64,000 nucleotides of DNA from Tenacibaculum sp. M341 (lineage in GTDB: Bacteria > Bacteroidota > Bacteroidia > Flavobacteriales > Flavobacteriaceae), in contig NZ_SJXJ01000010.1 of the NCBI RefSeq assembly GCF_004337695.1, positions 1 through 64,000 on the forward strand. The letters run 5' to 3'. Positions 55,668 to 64,000 of the stretch are shown piece by piece. Within the stretch, counting starts at the first letter, position 1; every line of letters begins with the position of its first letter. A program made the translations under genes and the position numbers. The notes under the pieces are model-generated. The model was not told where the DNA came from. It worked only from the letters and a program-made list of their open reading frames with translations, and searched no databases.

Positions 55668-56084
55668 TTATTTACTTTCACCATTTATTACTGATCGAAA
55701 ATCTTTAGCGTTTTTAATATCAGCAATCCATTCCATACTAATCTCTTTAGTAGCTTCTGAAGTGAACTTTTTAATACCTCTAATCACGTCTTCTTTAAAA
55801 TCATGTAACTCTATCTTTTTAGAAGTTTTCTCAAAAATTAATTTTTGTCGATAGACACCAGGTAAAAATTTAAACCATTTTCTTAAAATATTTTCAGTAG
55901 GTTCACAAGCAATAACTTTGAACAATCTACCTTTAGAGTCTATAAATTCTTTATTGAAAAAATAGGTCTCGAAAATTTCCTTCTTAGATGCATACATGTA
56001 TTGATTAAATAAAGGATAAAGTTCCTCATAGTCAATCCAAGTATCGGAATTAATTCTCATCAATGGATATTCTATTTCTTTCAT
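55668..56084 (-). CDS. unknown small protein
   Basis: 138 residues, soluble, with IRGIKKFTSEATKEISMEWIADIKN near its C-terminus. No motif recognised. It lies between the membrane-anchored gene and the GNAT pseudogene, on the same strand as all genes in the strip. Confidence 0.5.
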   Translation of the reverse strand: MKEIEYPLMRINSDTWIDYEELYPLFNQYMYASKKEIFETYFFNKEFIDSKGRLFKVIACEPTENILRKWFKFLPGVYRQKLIFEKTSKKIELHDFKEDVIRGIKKFTSEATKEISMEWIADIKNAKDFRSVINGESK

Positions 56085-56188
56085 GTTTTTTCTAATTTTT
56101 TAATAAGTAGAATGTATGCAGATAGAATAAAGTTAGGTAAAAAGATCAAAAATCAATATTAGCTATTGTCATTTTTTACAGTAGGATT

Positions 56189-56660
56189 TTAATCTTTCAG
56201 TTTCACTCAAATATAATCATCAATAATTTTCCCATTTTTGATAACAGCATTTTTTCTTATGAACTCTAGGTAATATCCATTTTTCTCTAATACTTTCATT
56301 GAAGACTTATTAAAATCAAAAACTCCAGCTACTATTCTTACAATATCAAAATTTTCAAATGCATATTCAGTCATTTTTTTAACGGCTTTAGTAGCCAATC
56401 CTTTTCCCCAGAATTTTTTAGAAATAAAATATCCGATTTCAGCATTCAATCTGAATACGTCTTTTTTTAATGTTATTCCAATAAATTAAAAATCGTTCTT
56501 CAGGTTTTTTACCAATTTCATTATTAATAAATTCAATAGCGTCTTTTTCTGTAAATGGATTAGGAGTTTTATCGTATCCGTTATCAAGAATTTCAGGAAT
56601 ATTTTTTATTTCTGAAAATTCTTTTGCGATATCTATTCTATGAGGTTTAAATTCAATCAT
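56189..56660 (-). pseudogene. disrupted GNAT acetyltransferase (RimL-like)
   Basis: The first part (from 56660) gives 73 residues to a stop at 56439. The family sequence resumes in another frame as GITLKKDVFRLNAEIGYF and runs to an in-frame TGA at 56207, where GNAT relatives usually have Trp. After that TGA the frame continues VKLKD to a TAA at 56189. So there are two lesions: a frameshift with likely loss of about 20-25 bases near 56473-56482, and a Trp-to-stop change. The RGKGLA-like acyl-CoA loop (FWGKGLATKA) is intact. Confidence 0.75.
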
Positions 56661-57001
56661 TTTTTAGCTTGTTACTAAATAGTTTATACATGTGCAAGCT
56701 ACATTTTGTACACAACTATTTTTAATGAAAGTGTTTTATTTAGGTTAATACTACAAATATAAAAGTTAAATGGTGTATAGTTTTATATTTTATTAAAAGC
56801 TATGTGTTTTTTAATTTTAGGAATTGCATCTAGCTTTTTCTCATGTGATTAATTAAAGCAAGAGTAGAGAAGTAGTAGCTTTTCAATTTGGCACCAAGAT
56901 AAAGCATTTTTAAATTATCGGATACATTGATATTCATATGTATTCGTGATTATCAAAATATCCGATAAAGAATTTATTTTAAAAGGAAAAGATCTTTAAG
57001 A
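56661..57001. other. intergenic region with nested inverted repeats
   Basis: 341 bases between the GNAT pseudogene and the lipoprotein gene. The outer arms are TTATCGGATA (56915-56924) and TATCCGATAA (56959-56968). An inner 5-bp arm pair TGATA/TATCA (56928-56932, 56951-56955) makes a structured stem. It could end the minus-strand lipoprotein transcript. The remainder shows nothing supported. Confidence 0.45.
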
Positions 57002-57781
57002 CTATTCTTCTGATGTTACTATTTCATAATGAGGAGCAATTGCGGTAATCCACCCTTCAATACCAGTAGCATTAGAAGAAATAAAATCCCCAGAACTTTC
57101 CTTAAATCGGCTTATACCGTTTAGTAGAGTAACCCCAACAATTTCACTATTAAAAATGGTTAGGCAATAAGTATCAATGCTTCCATCAATAGGAATGAAA
57201 CTTTCGTTTTTATTAGATAAATTTAGTTTTACTATAGGATCTGTTACAGTGTAACGTAAGTAGTATAAATTGTTACCATCAATAGCTATATCAGGAATAC
57301 TAAGTGAGGCATTTTGAGCTACTATTGCTTCAACAAAAGTTCCGTTTTTTCGAATCTTATGAATAGTATTCGTTTCATAAACTGAATAATACAAGAAATT
57401 TTCATCAACAGCTATACCTTCTGTTCTTATGTTTGGAATTACAGAAAGTGTTGCACCTGTTTCTGGATCAATTTGGTGTATAGATTCATTTTCATGAATA
57501 CCACCAACCCACAAAGACTCACCATCATATGCTATGGCATGAGGAGATCTTAAATCATCAGGTAAATCTAGTTCTGCTTCAAATAATCCACTTGTTTCGT
57601 TGTAAAGATATATCCCTGGCTTTTGATATCTTCTATGTTTTAGTAACCATAATTTTTTATCAATGGTATCATCTATTCCTTCAGATTTAATAGGAAACTC
57701 AATATAAGGTTCACCACAAGAAGAGATTAAAAGTAAAAGAATGATTGACTTTAATATTATTTTTGTTGCTTTCATAATCAT
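57002..57781 (-). CDS. lipoprotein with beta-propeller-like repeats
   Basis: 259 residues. The lipobox LISSC (LLLLISSCGEP) makes it a lipoprotein. Repeats such as PHAIAYDGESLWVGG, TEGIAVDENFLYYSVY and IPDIAIDGNNLYYLRY are NHL/SMP-30-like propeller blades. It follows the DUF1501 gene by seven bases and is probably on the cell surface. The start may be Met3 (57775). Role unknown, perhaps partner binding for the DUF1800/DUF1501 pair. Confidence 0.7.
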   Translation of the reverse strand: MIMKATKIILKSIILLLLISSCGEPYIEFPIKSEGIDDTIDKKLWLLKHRRYQKPGIYLYNETSGLFEAELDLPDDLRSPHAIAYDGESLWVGGIHENESIHQIDPETGATLSVIPNIRTEGIAVDENFLYYSVYETNTIHKIRKNGTFVEAIVAQNASLSIPDIAIDGNNLYYLRYTVTDPIVKLNLSNKNESFIPIDGSIDTYCLTIFNSEIVGVTLLNGISRFKESSGDFISSNATGIEGWITAIAPHYEIVTSEE

Positions 57782-57788
57782 TCATCAA

Positions 57789-59420
57789 TTACATTTTAAT
57801 TGCTTTATGAACCTCGCTACTACCATTAGATAGCAATATTTCAAAATAATAAACACCACTACTAAGATCAAATAAATCTACGGTTGCTTTACCGTTTACT
57901 AAAAGATCTGTTCTACTCATTAATAAAACTCCAGAGCCATTATAAATTTTATACGATACAGTTTCTAAATATTCAATACTAGATAGGTTAATTGAATTTT
58001 TAAAAGGATTTGGATACAGCAACCATTTTTTGTTTTCTTGAAAGTTATCATTTTGATTAGGAATACATCCTAGAGAAATATCAAACTCAGATTTTAAAAT
58101 ATCGCCTACTTTTAAATTGACGAAACTATCATTTAAGGTATGGTTAAAAAAGGTTTCATCTATAATGGCATCATTTGCACCTAAAAAGTTTTGAAGTAAT
58201 GTAGCAAATGTTTGTCTGTAATCATATTGAACCGTTGTAAGTTGATAATTGTTATTGCTTGTAGCTTCTGATAAATCTGGATTGGTACCAGATACTCCTC
58301 CTTTTACAGGTTTACCAAAAATAAACATAGGAGCTATTTCACCATGATCTGTACCTAAATTTCCATTTTCTGCGGCTTTTCTTCCAAACTCAGAAAAAGT
58401 AAGTCCTACCACATCATCTGCTAAATTCTGACCATTTAAATCATTCATAAAAGCTTCCATGGCACCAGATAACTCTGAAAGTAGATTGTAATGCGAACCA
58501 ATAACTTCTCCACCTCCTTGAACTTGCGAATCGTGAGTATCAAAACCATGAATATGCACCATGTATATTTTGGTTTTTAAATCGCCACTTATCAATCTAG
58601 CCACTGTTTTTAATTGATTAGATAAATCATTATCAGGATAAGTAGCAGCGTTTGTACCTTTATCAAAGGCAGCAGAAATAGTTTGAGAATAGGTATCGGT
58701 TGATGAATCTATGCCTGTTAAAAATCGCAGTTGGTCTCCGTAGTCAGAATCCGGAAAATTTAAAGGAGCTTCACCTAATAATCCATTAACAATAGAATAA
58801 AAATTATTTGGATCTTGTCTTGAAAGATTTATAGATAAATTGTGCGCTTCTTGAGAGTGAAAACCTAGAGATCTGTTCACGGCACCAATTTCTATGGCAA
58901 TAGGAAAATTCTGTGTAACTAAACTTGAATAATAACGCTCCATAAAGCGTCCCATCCAACCTGTACTGGATCCGTTTAAAACACTATTTCCATCGTTTCC
59001 AGTTAAATATAAATCATTAGATCTAAAATGACTTTTGTTTTGTGATGGGTATCCTACAGATTGCATGATTCGTAACCAACCTTTATCATACAAGCTTTTA
59101 ATACCTGTAAGTGCTGGGTGTAAACCTATTTGCTGATTATTTACGAGTGTTCTATCTAAGGTGATATATTGGTTGCTTCCTGTAACAGGAACTTTTATTT
59201 TAGGTCTTAAATTACTATAAATATCATACTGATTTAAAGGAACAATAGTATTTAAACCGTCATTTCCTCCAGATAAATTTACGAGTACCAGTTTTCTATT
59301 AGAAATATCTGGACACTCCATGTATGGCATAAATGTTTTTAATGCTGCTTGCAGTTGTATTGGAGTTAAACTAATTGCTGAAGCTGTTGCCGAAAGTTTT
59401 ATAAATTTTCTTCTTTTCAT
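57789..59420 (-). CDS. DUF1501 protein with T9SS sorting domain
   Basis: 543 residues. The start MKRRKFIKLSATASAIS is a Tat-like signal, typical of this family. DUF1501 features such as NLSGGNDGLNTIVPLNQYD, HGFDTHDSQ, and TFSEFGRKAAENGNLGTDHG place it in the alkaline-phosphatase-like sulfatase superfamily. The C-terminal 75 residues, beginning with YPNPFKNSINL, are a T9SS sorting domain. It lies two bases after the DUF1800 gene, its usual partner. Substrate unknown. Confidence 0.82.
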   Translation of the reverse strand: MKRRKFIKLSATASAISLTPIQLQAALKTFMPYMECPDISNRKLVLVNLSGGNDGLNTIVPLNQYDIYSNLRPKIKVPVTGSNQYITLDRTLVNNQQIGLHPALTGIKSLYDKGWLRIMQSVGYPSQNKSHFRSNDLYLTGNDGNSVLNGSSTGWMGRFMERYYSSLVTQNFPIAIEIGAVNRSLGFHSQEAHNLSINLSRQDPNNFYSIVNGLLGEAPLNFPDSDYGDQLRFLTGIDSSTDTYSQTISAAFDKGTNAATYPDNDLSNQLKTVARLISGDLKTKIYMVHIHGFDTHDSQVQGGGEVIGSHYNLLSELSGAMEAFMNDLNGQNLADDVVGLTFSEFGRKAAENGNLGTDHGEIAPMFIFGKPVKGGVSGTNPDLSEATSNNNYQLTTVQYDYRQTFATLLQNFLGANDAIIDETFFNHTLNDSFVNLKVGDILKSEFDISLGCIPNQNDNFQENKKWLLYPNPFKNSINLSSIEYLETVSYKIYNGSGVLLMSRTDLLVNGKATVDLFDLSSGVYYFEILLSNGSSEVHKAIKM

Positions 59421-59422
59421 AA

Positions 59423-61063
59423 TTACATTAATTGAAATTCAGCTGCATTAATCATGGCAGTAACTAAAGCATCTATACGTGTTTTTACAGTAAAATCATC
59501 ATTGTCATTCAAATATTGAATCCATACACCATTCCAATAATAATCAGGAAAACCATCATCTACTAAAAACTGTTTAAAATAGTTTATTCTATCAGTATCA
59601 ATAGCTTCTGGGTATAGCAAATCAGCCATTTCAGAGATCAATGAATTAGGATCTTCTGCACCTGTAATATTGTTTCTTACAAATTGAACTGTATTTATTG
59701 TAGCGTAAGTATCGCCAGAACCAATTGTATTTACTCCTTGAATTAAACTTTCAATTAGACTGTATCGTCCTATAATTGTATTCGAAGAAAACCAATATCG
59801 ATCAAAATCGGGTTCTTGAAAATAAGCATGATAACCAGCAACATCAAAAGGACTGAAAAGATCCATACCAGCTGAAACAAAATAATCATCGTGAATGAAC
59901 TCTTTGAAAAAAGCATTATAATAATCTAAAGGATCATTAACAGGATCAGGAATGGTTGCATTAAAAATTGAACATATTTCAGAGACTAGTTGTAGTGGAC
60001 TTTTAATAATACTTCCTATGGTTTCATCTGTAGCTACAGTGTCATCAGCATCATAAAAATGTTGACTAGAAAGCAGTGTTCTAACTACAGGAACTATTTC
60101 AAAATCACTAGCAATTAATAAGTTCGCTAATGGTGTAATAATATCTGTTTCAACTTCATTGTCCCATTTACTTTTTACAAAATAGCGGTATAATTTTCTA
60201 CAGTAGGCTTTAGCTGTTTCTTGTTGAGAAAAAACCATTTCAACAAAATCATCTAATTCTTCTACTATTCCAGCAGGTGTTTCTCTACCAGTAATTACTT
60301 GGTTGTTAAAAGCACCACTAAATGTTTTATCGTCAGGATTATGTTGTTCAAAGTCTACATATCCCATTGGAATTCCTGTATCAGGATCAATAATAGTTCG
60401 ACTTTTTTCAATTTTAATTCCAGAAAACACTTTTGCTGCTTCTTGTATATCTTCTTCTGTATAGTTTGTGTAATTGTCCGGACCAATTTGTTCTCCTCTT
60501 AATACAGTGAAAAGTTCAAAGTATTCTCTAGCATAATTCTCATTTGGATTATATCTGTTATTCCTATGATTATCTAAATAATAGAGCATAGAACTATCTA
60601 AGGTGATTTTTTTTGCTAGGGTTTTTATATTTCCTAAGGCATAAAAATCTAATAATCTCAAATAATCATAAAAATATGTTGCCGCACCAGAACCACCATC
60701 TTTTGAGACGGTAAAACAAGTGTAAAAGAAAAAGGAAAGTTTATGTTTTAAACTTACTTGATTCATGGCGTTGTACCACCACCATCCTGAAATTATAGCT
60801 CGTTTTCTATTTTGTCCTTCAAAATCTTCTGGTAATGTAGGAGAGGAAGTCCAAAACTCATCCGGACTTCCTTCTGGAAGTGGATCGTAGGGCTCTGTAA
60901 GTGTGTATGGAGAATCTATGATTAGACTATCAACAGCTTGAGTTGCTGACATACCCGTAAATACATCTAATTGGTCTTTAGTATAGTTAAAGGTGGCACG
61001 TCTGAGTAGGTGTTTAGCTTTTCTCAAATCTAAGCTACCACCGAGGGGATTAAGTGATGCCAT
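59423..61063 (-). CDS. DUF1800 protein
   Basis: 546 residues. LRKAKHLLRRATFNYTKDQLD near the N-terminus and NYAREYFELFTV in the middle are family features. There is no obvious signal peptide; export may depend on its DUF1501 partner. DUF1800 and DUF1501 genes are widely paired in Bacteroidota and other phyla, with unknown function. It is the first gene of a three-gene operon with the lipoprotein. Confidence 0.8.
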   Translation of the reverse strand: MASLNPLGGSLDLRKAKHLLRRATFNYTKDQLDVFTGMSATQAVDSLIIDSPYTLTEPYDPLPEGSPDEFWTSSPTLPEDFEGQNRKRAIISGWWWYNAMNQVSLKHKLSFFFYTCFTVSKDGGSGAATYFYDYLRLLDFYALGNIKTLAKKITLDSSMLYYLDNHRNNRYNPNENYAREYFELFTVLRGEQIGPDNYTNYTEEDIQEAAKVFSGIKIEKSRTIIDPDTGIPMGYVDFEQHNPDDKTFSGAFNNQVITGRETPAGIVEELDDFVEMVFSQQETAKAYCRKLYRYFVKSKWDNEVETDIITPLANLLIASDFEIVPVVRTLLSSQHFYDADDTVATDETIGSIIKSPLQLVSEICSIFNATIPDPVNDPLDYYNAFFKEFIHDDYFVSAGMDLFSPFDVAGYHAYFQEPDFDRYWFSSNTIIGRYSLIESLIQGVNTIGSGDTYATINTVQFVRNNITGAEDPNSLISEMADLLYPEAIDTDRINYFKQFLVDDGFPDYYWNGVWIQYLNDNDDFTVKTRIDALVTAMINAAEFQLM

Positions 61064-61400
61064 AAATTAGTATTAAATTTAGTTAGTGGTAATATAACAA
61101 AAAATGATCTCAAATATTGTTTTATGTTGAGATTATTATTGTGTTTAGAATCAAAAAAGATTATATTGATTAGTTTTTAAAAAAGACCGTGGAAAATTCA
61201 TTTTTTTACAATGAAATAAATTAGTTTTCATGTTTTAATTTTTGTAAAACTAGATGGAATATAGAATGAATTTTTAAAGGAGTAGAATAGAGGGGGAACT
61301 TGAGTTTTACTAAGAGTAAATATTAAATTTTATTAGCAAAGAACTTTAAACATTTTTTGTTACTGAGGAAAGCTAATAGATTATAACTTGTTGTAATGAT
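61064..61400. other. intergenic region, possible terminator
   Basis: 337 bases upstream of the DUF1800 gene. ATCTCAA (61107-61113) and TTGAGAT (61127-61133) form a small stem followed, on the minus strand, by CATTTTTT. It may terminate the minus-strand gene at 61401, although it lies far from it. Otherwise A/T-rich with no supported gene. Confidence 0.4.
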
Positions 61401-62036
61401 TTATCTTTCTGTTTTATCAATACTTTCGAGTTTATCTATAATTGTAGACAATTCTTTTTGACTCCATTTAGCAAGTGTTTTTAAACTTTCTTTTTCCTTA
61501 TACAAATCTTTAATAAATCCATTATAATATAGTTTTTTCCTTTTTGTTATGTTCTCTTCCAATAATTCTTTTTTGTAGTATGTAATTTGTTTATCAATAA
61601 TATCTAGTCGATTTTCTCCAATGATTTTCTGAATCAATCTAAGTTCTTGTTTGATTACTCCTGTCAAACTAATAGTTTGAACTTCACAACCACTTTGATA
61701 AACAACTTTCATTGGATATTTTGAATAAAATTGATAAAGCCAAATAACTTTTTCAATGTCTTTACGATTAACAAGTGACTTTAAAGAGTAAAACCTAAGA
61801 GAGTTACTTCCATTTTTCGCAAAATGAAACAGCTCTTTATTTGTTGCTATTGAATCAATTTTTCTGTAGTTAGAATAGATTATACTTGGTTTTCCTGCAA
61901 CACCAATAATACTACTTTCTGCACAATGAATAGTTTCTAATTTTTTTGATAGCTCAGATACTCGATTAGAAACTTGTGATAGAATGTTTTGTGTTGAGAT
62001 AGAAAATAGCAATATGAGAAAAGTTTTTTTAATCAT
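61401..62036 (-). CDS. secreted protein of unknown function
   Basis: 211 residues with a signal peptide (about 1-21, LLFSISTQNILSQ). The mature part is helical, with AESSIIGVAGKPSIIYSNYRK and repeated Glu/Lys stretches toward the C-terminus. No motif recognised. Confidence 0.55.
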   Translation of the reverse strand: MIKKTFLILLFSISTQNILSQVSNRVSELSKKLETIHCAESSIIGVAGKPSIIYSNYRKIDSIATNKELFHFAKNGSNSLRFYSLKSLVNRKDIEKVIWLYQFYSKYPMKVVYQSGCEVQTISLTGVIKQELRLIQKIIGENRLDIIDKQITYYKKELLEENITKRKKLYYNGFIKDLYKEKESLKTLAKWSQKELSTIIDKLESIDKTER

Positions 62037-62169
62037 TAAAAGACCAGATTTTGTGTTTTTTTATAGAGTTAATTAAAAGGATTTAACTTTTGGTTTAGTG
62101 AGATTTAGTCCGAAGGATTGAATCCGTAAACAATTAATAATACATTTGTAACCAAACGTTTTCGTTTTT

Positions 62170-62709
62170 TTAGAAATCAATTATTTTATCACTATGTTTT
62201 TCTTTAAGGTATTCATTTACCAGTTTGTTGTAACATATAAATTTCGAAATAAGAGAGCATCCCATTCCAAAACTTTCAATATGATATTTGTCTTTTAGTG
62301 TTTTCTCTAATTTAATATCATATCCAAATCCAAACTGAAAATATTTGATTTCCTGATTTTTTAGGTCAGTAGCAAATCTTTTTTCCATTTCCGCGCAAGT
62401 TTTTAATTCAGAATATTCTTCAAATCGGTTTTGTTTTTGAGAGATTTTATAATATTCAGCAAATATATATAAGTTTAAAGCTAAAGAAATTCCAAATAAT
62501 CCAATTATTATTTTAGATATAACTTTTCGCCATTTTCTTATAAGAAAATATAAGCAAAGAGTTATCAAACCAATTCCATATAAGATTACAGAAATATCTA
62601 ATTCTGGTCTTATATGAGAAAAATAATGCATTTTATTATAATTAAAAGTCAGAAGAATTACACCAACAATTCCTGTTGCTTCAATCAACATCTTTGATTT
62701 AGAGTTCAT
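62170..62709 (-). CDS. membrane protein of unknown function
   Basis: 179 residues from ATG 62709 (earlier possible starts: ATG 62736, GTG 62757). The chosen ATG overlaps the stop of the upstream gene (ATGaactcTAA), suggesting coupling. Three membrane helices (IVGVILLTFNY, ISVILYGIGLITLCLYFLI, IIIGLFGISLALNLYIF) precede a soluble domain with four Cys in the C-terminal half. No family recognised. Confidence 0.5.
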   Translation of the reverse strand: MNSKSKMLIEATGIVGVILLTFNYNKMHYFSHIRPELDISVILYGIGLITLCLYFLIRKWRKVISKIIIGLFGISLALNLYIFAEYYKISQKQNRFEEYSELKTCAEMEKRFATDLKNQEIKYFQFGFGYDIKLEKTLKDKYHIESFGMGCSLISKFICYNKLVNEYLKEKHSDKIIDF

Positions 62710-62965
62710 TTTTAATTCCTTTTTGGCTTTTTCCATTTGTAAATTTTTTCTTTCCACTATTTTGATTCACAATTTCAAAATTCGATAAATTTAAAGTTGA
62801 ATCAATTTTTAGTTCAAAAGTGTTGAAGTCAAATAGTTTGGAAGAAATTTGTGTTGTAAGGCAATGTTTGTTTTTTACTTCTTTAGCGTAGAACTTAAAA
62901 CTATAAAAACATAACACTCCAATTAACAGAATAGAAATTAAAATCAGATTTTTCTTTTTTAGCAT
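62699..62965 (-). CDS. small single-helix membrane protein
   Basis: 88 residues. One N-terminal membrane helix (LILISILLIGVLCFYSF), then a short periplasmic part containing KHCLTTQISSKLFDFNTFELKI. It precedes and overlaps the three-helix protein gene. Function unknown. Confidence 0.45.
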   Translation of the reverse strand: MLKKKNLILISILLIGVLCFYSFKFYAKEVKNKHCLTTQISSKLFDFNTFELKIDSTLNLSNFEIVNQNSGKKKFTNGKSQKGIKNEL

Positions 62966-62981
62966 TGCTTTTTTAAATTAG

Positions 62982-63093
62982 TAGCAACGGTTTCCTAACC
63001 GTCAATTACGGGGTAAATTAGCGATTATTTTCGGTTTAACACAAGCTTTAGTAATTCCGAATGGATTCGGATATAGTTAAATCTGCAGTCATT
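62982..63093 (-). repeat. cassette-like intergenic repeat, copy A
   Basis: It lies downstream of the 63122-63505 gene. It shares with copy B the block GGTAAATTAGCGATTATTTTCG, the AGCTTTAG-AATTC element and a small terminal hairpin (on the minus strand ACGGTT/AACCGT with loop AGGA). Differences are scattered, so these are diverged copies of one element. Confidence 0.6.
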
Positions 63094-63121
63094 TTAGTTA
63101 TATTTTGTTATAAACTAGTTT

Positions 63122-63505
63122 TTATTTATAGTAATTGTGAATTTTTATAATAGTATCATTCCCTTTTTTATAAAAACTATACTCTCTGATTATTCCTATT
63201 CCATTTTCATCCACATCTATTCTTTTTTTTATTAGTCCAGACGTTAAGTTTGCCTTAGTCGTATATTCTAGAGAATAAATTCCACTAGCATTAAAATAAT
63301 CTAAAAATGTATTAATTGGTTTTTCAGTCAGTTCGAAAGTTTCAGGTATTTCAATTAGTCCTATTTTTTTTCTTTCGTTATTATACTCAATTCCGTATTT
63401 ATTTTGATTTATACTTAAAAAGCCAGATATAAAACCTTGTAATGTAAATATTGAAATAAAAATTAGGATTGAAGTTGTTATTTTCAATTTGCCATTCTTT
63501 TTCAT
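63122..63505 (-). CDS. unknown exported or membrane-anchored small protein
   Basis: 127 residues. N-terminal hydrophobic segment (about 8-28, KITTSILIFISIFTLQGFISG), then a domain with YSLEYTTKANLTSGLIKKRID. No motif recognised. It is flanked by the two related intergenic repeats A and B, as a gene in a cassette would be. Confidence 0.45.
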   Translation of the reverse strand: MKKNGKLKITTSILIFISIFTLQGFISGFLSINQNKYGIEYNNERKKIGLIEIPETFELTEKPINTFLDYFNASGIYSLEYTTKANLTSGLIKKRIDVDENGIGIIREYSFYKKGNDTIIKIHNYYK

Positions 63506-63538
63506 TATTCTGAGAGTTATAACATTTATTTTGACTTG

Positions 63539-63655
63539 TGACTAACGGTCTCGGATAACCATCATTTTCGGTAAAATTAGTGATTATTTTCGAGTTTTTT
63601 GTACTAGCTTTAGGAATTCAAAGTAGATTCTCACGTAGTCGAATCCACAGTAATT
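63539..63655 (-). repeat. cassette-like intergenic repeat, copy B
   Basis: It lies downstream of the partial gene at the right edge and upstream of the 63122-63505 gene. It matches copy A through TTAGTGATTATTTTCG, TAGCTTTAGGAATTC and a GGTT/GACC terminal hairpin. The positions relative to the neighbouring genes are the same as for copy A. Confidence 0.6.
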
Positions 63656-63667
63656 ACGAACCAATTT

Positions 63668-64000
63668 TTATGCAAGTTCTTCAGATATAAAATTAATTGT
63701 TTTTCCATCATTATTTGTCGCCCAAATTTGTAAAGTATCATATCCATTTCTTTTTACTTTATCAAATTCTATTTTACTCCCATCAACTAATTCAATTAAT
63801 CCATTTTCATCAACTTCATCCCTGAATTCATCTTCATAATCTATTCCATTGTATGTAGATATTTCGATTTCAAAAAGTTCATTTCCTTTTTTGTCAGAGT
63901 AATATTTTGTTGTAGGTCTGTTTTTAATTTGTTTGTCAGTAAATCTATCACAAAACAGAGCATTATATCCGTGTTTACAACCATCAAATAATAATAACTC
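63668..64000 (-). CDS. partial unknown protein cut by the window edge
   Basis: The frame is open from the right edge to a TAA at 63668-63670, giving 110 residues without the start. It reads ELLLFDGCKHGYNALFCDRF near the edge and ends INFISEELA. The CKHGYNALFC stretch is like that of short unknown Bacteroidota proteins. The full gene lies beyond the window. Confidence 0.55.
   Translation of the reverse strand, partial: ELLLFDGCKHGYNALFCDRFTDKQIKNRPTTKYYSDKKGNELFEIEISTYNGIDYEDEFRDEVDENGLIELVDGSKIEFDKVKRNGYDTLQIWATNNDGKTINFISEELA

Noticed and set aside
62982-63655. Canonical integron attC sites.
   Set aside because: The hairpin ends lack GTTRRRY/RYYYAAC in the right places and no integrase is in view; kept only as a cassette-like repeat.
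1-64000. tRNA genes, CRISPR arrays, transposases, prophage genes.
   Set aside because: I read for these on both strands and found none I could support; a tRNA scan could still find one I missed.

Overview
The window is AT-rich chromosomal DNA of a marine-type member of the Bacteroidota, most likely family Flavobacteriaceae (Tenacibaculum/Polaribacter-like). This rests on two proteins with type IX secretion (T9SS) sorting tails, the almost complete lack of Shine-Dalgarno sequences, promoters of the TTTG...TAnnTTTG type, a LytS/LytT-type two-component system with 2TM-domain proteins, and an arginine operon with a transcarbamylase of the acylornithine type. No rRNA, tRNA, CRISPR array, integrase or complete insertion sequence was seen.

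Layout. 0.2-3.1 kb: a secreted tandem GH26-like glycoside hydrolase. 3.4-9.4 kb: sbcC-sbcD and a fused coaD-coaE gene. 9.8-18.8 kb: a minus-strand arginine operon (GNAT acyltransferase, argG, argC, proC, argD, acylornithine transcarbamylase, argB, argE-type deacylase, argH). 19.3-23.6 kb: a plus-strand signalling operon (DUF2141 secreted protein, LytS-like kinase ending in a 2TM domain, five small 2TM proteins, LytTR regulator). 23.7-32.8 kb: mixed genes, including an M24 peptidase homologue, a methyltransferase, cobT-cobU, an SDR, a three-gene operon with a Bles03/DUF1917 protein, a frameshifted HAD phosphatase and a secreted M20 amidohydrolase. 33.0-37.7 kb: a UvrD/PcrA helicase, an unknown membrane-anchored protein and a helical-repeat protein. 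37.8-42.1 kb: leuACDB. 42.7-50.8 kb: the nitrogen genes glnK-amt and gltBD. 50.9-56.7 kb: an accessory strip of small minus-strand unknown genes ending in a doubly damaged GNAT pseudogene. 57.0-61.1 kb: a DUF1800/DUF1501/beta-propeller lipoprotein operon. 61.4-64.0 kb: small unknown genes, two of them followed by a related intergenic repeat, which suggests a cassette-like array.

How the genes work together. gltBD makes glutamate from ammonium-derived glutamine, glnK-amt handles ammonium uptake, and the arginine operon consumes glutamate. The carbamoyltransferase has Ser at the position that, as remembered from the literature, separates acetyl from succinyl specificity, so the pathway probably runs on succinylated intermediates. 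TACGTA palindromes in front of both glnK-amt and gltB suggest shared nitrogen control.

Most worth a second look: the CoaD-CoaE fusion, the 2TM array within a two-component operon, the arginine-operon acyltransferase with its four-Cys tail, a dispersed repeat that supplies the C-terminal codons of argD, the two broken genes, the TACGTA sites and the cassette-like repeats at the right edge.
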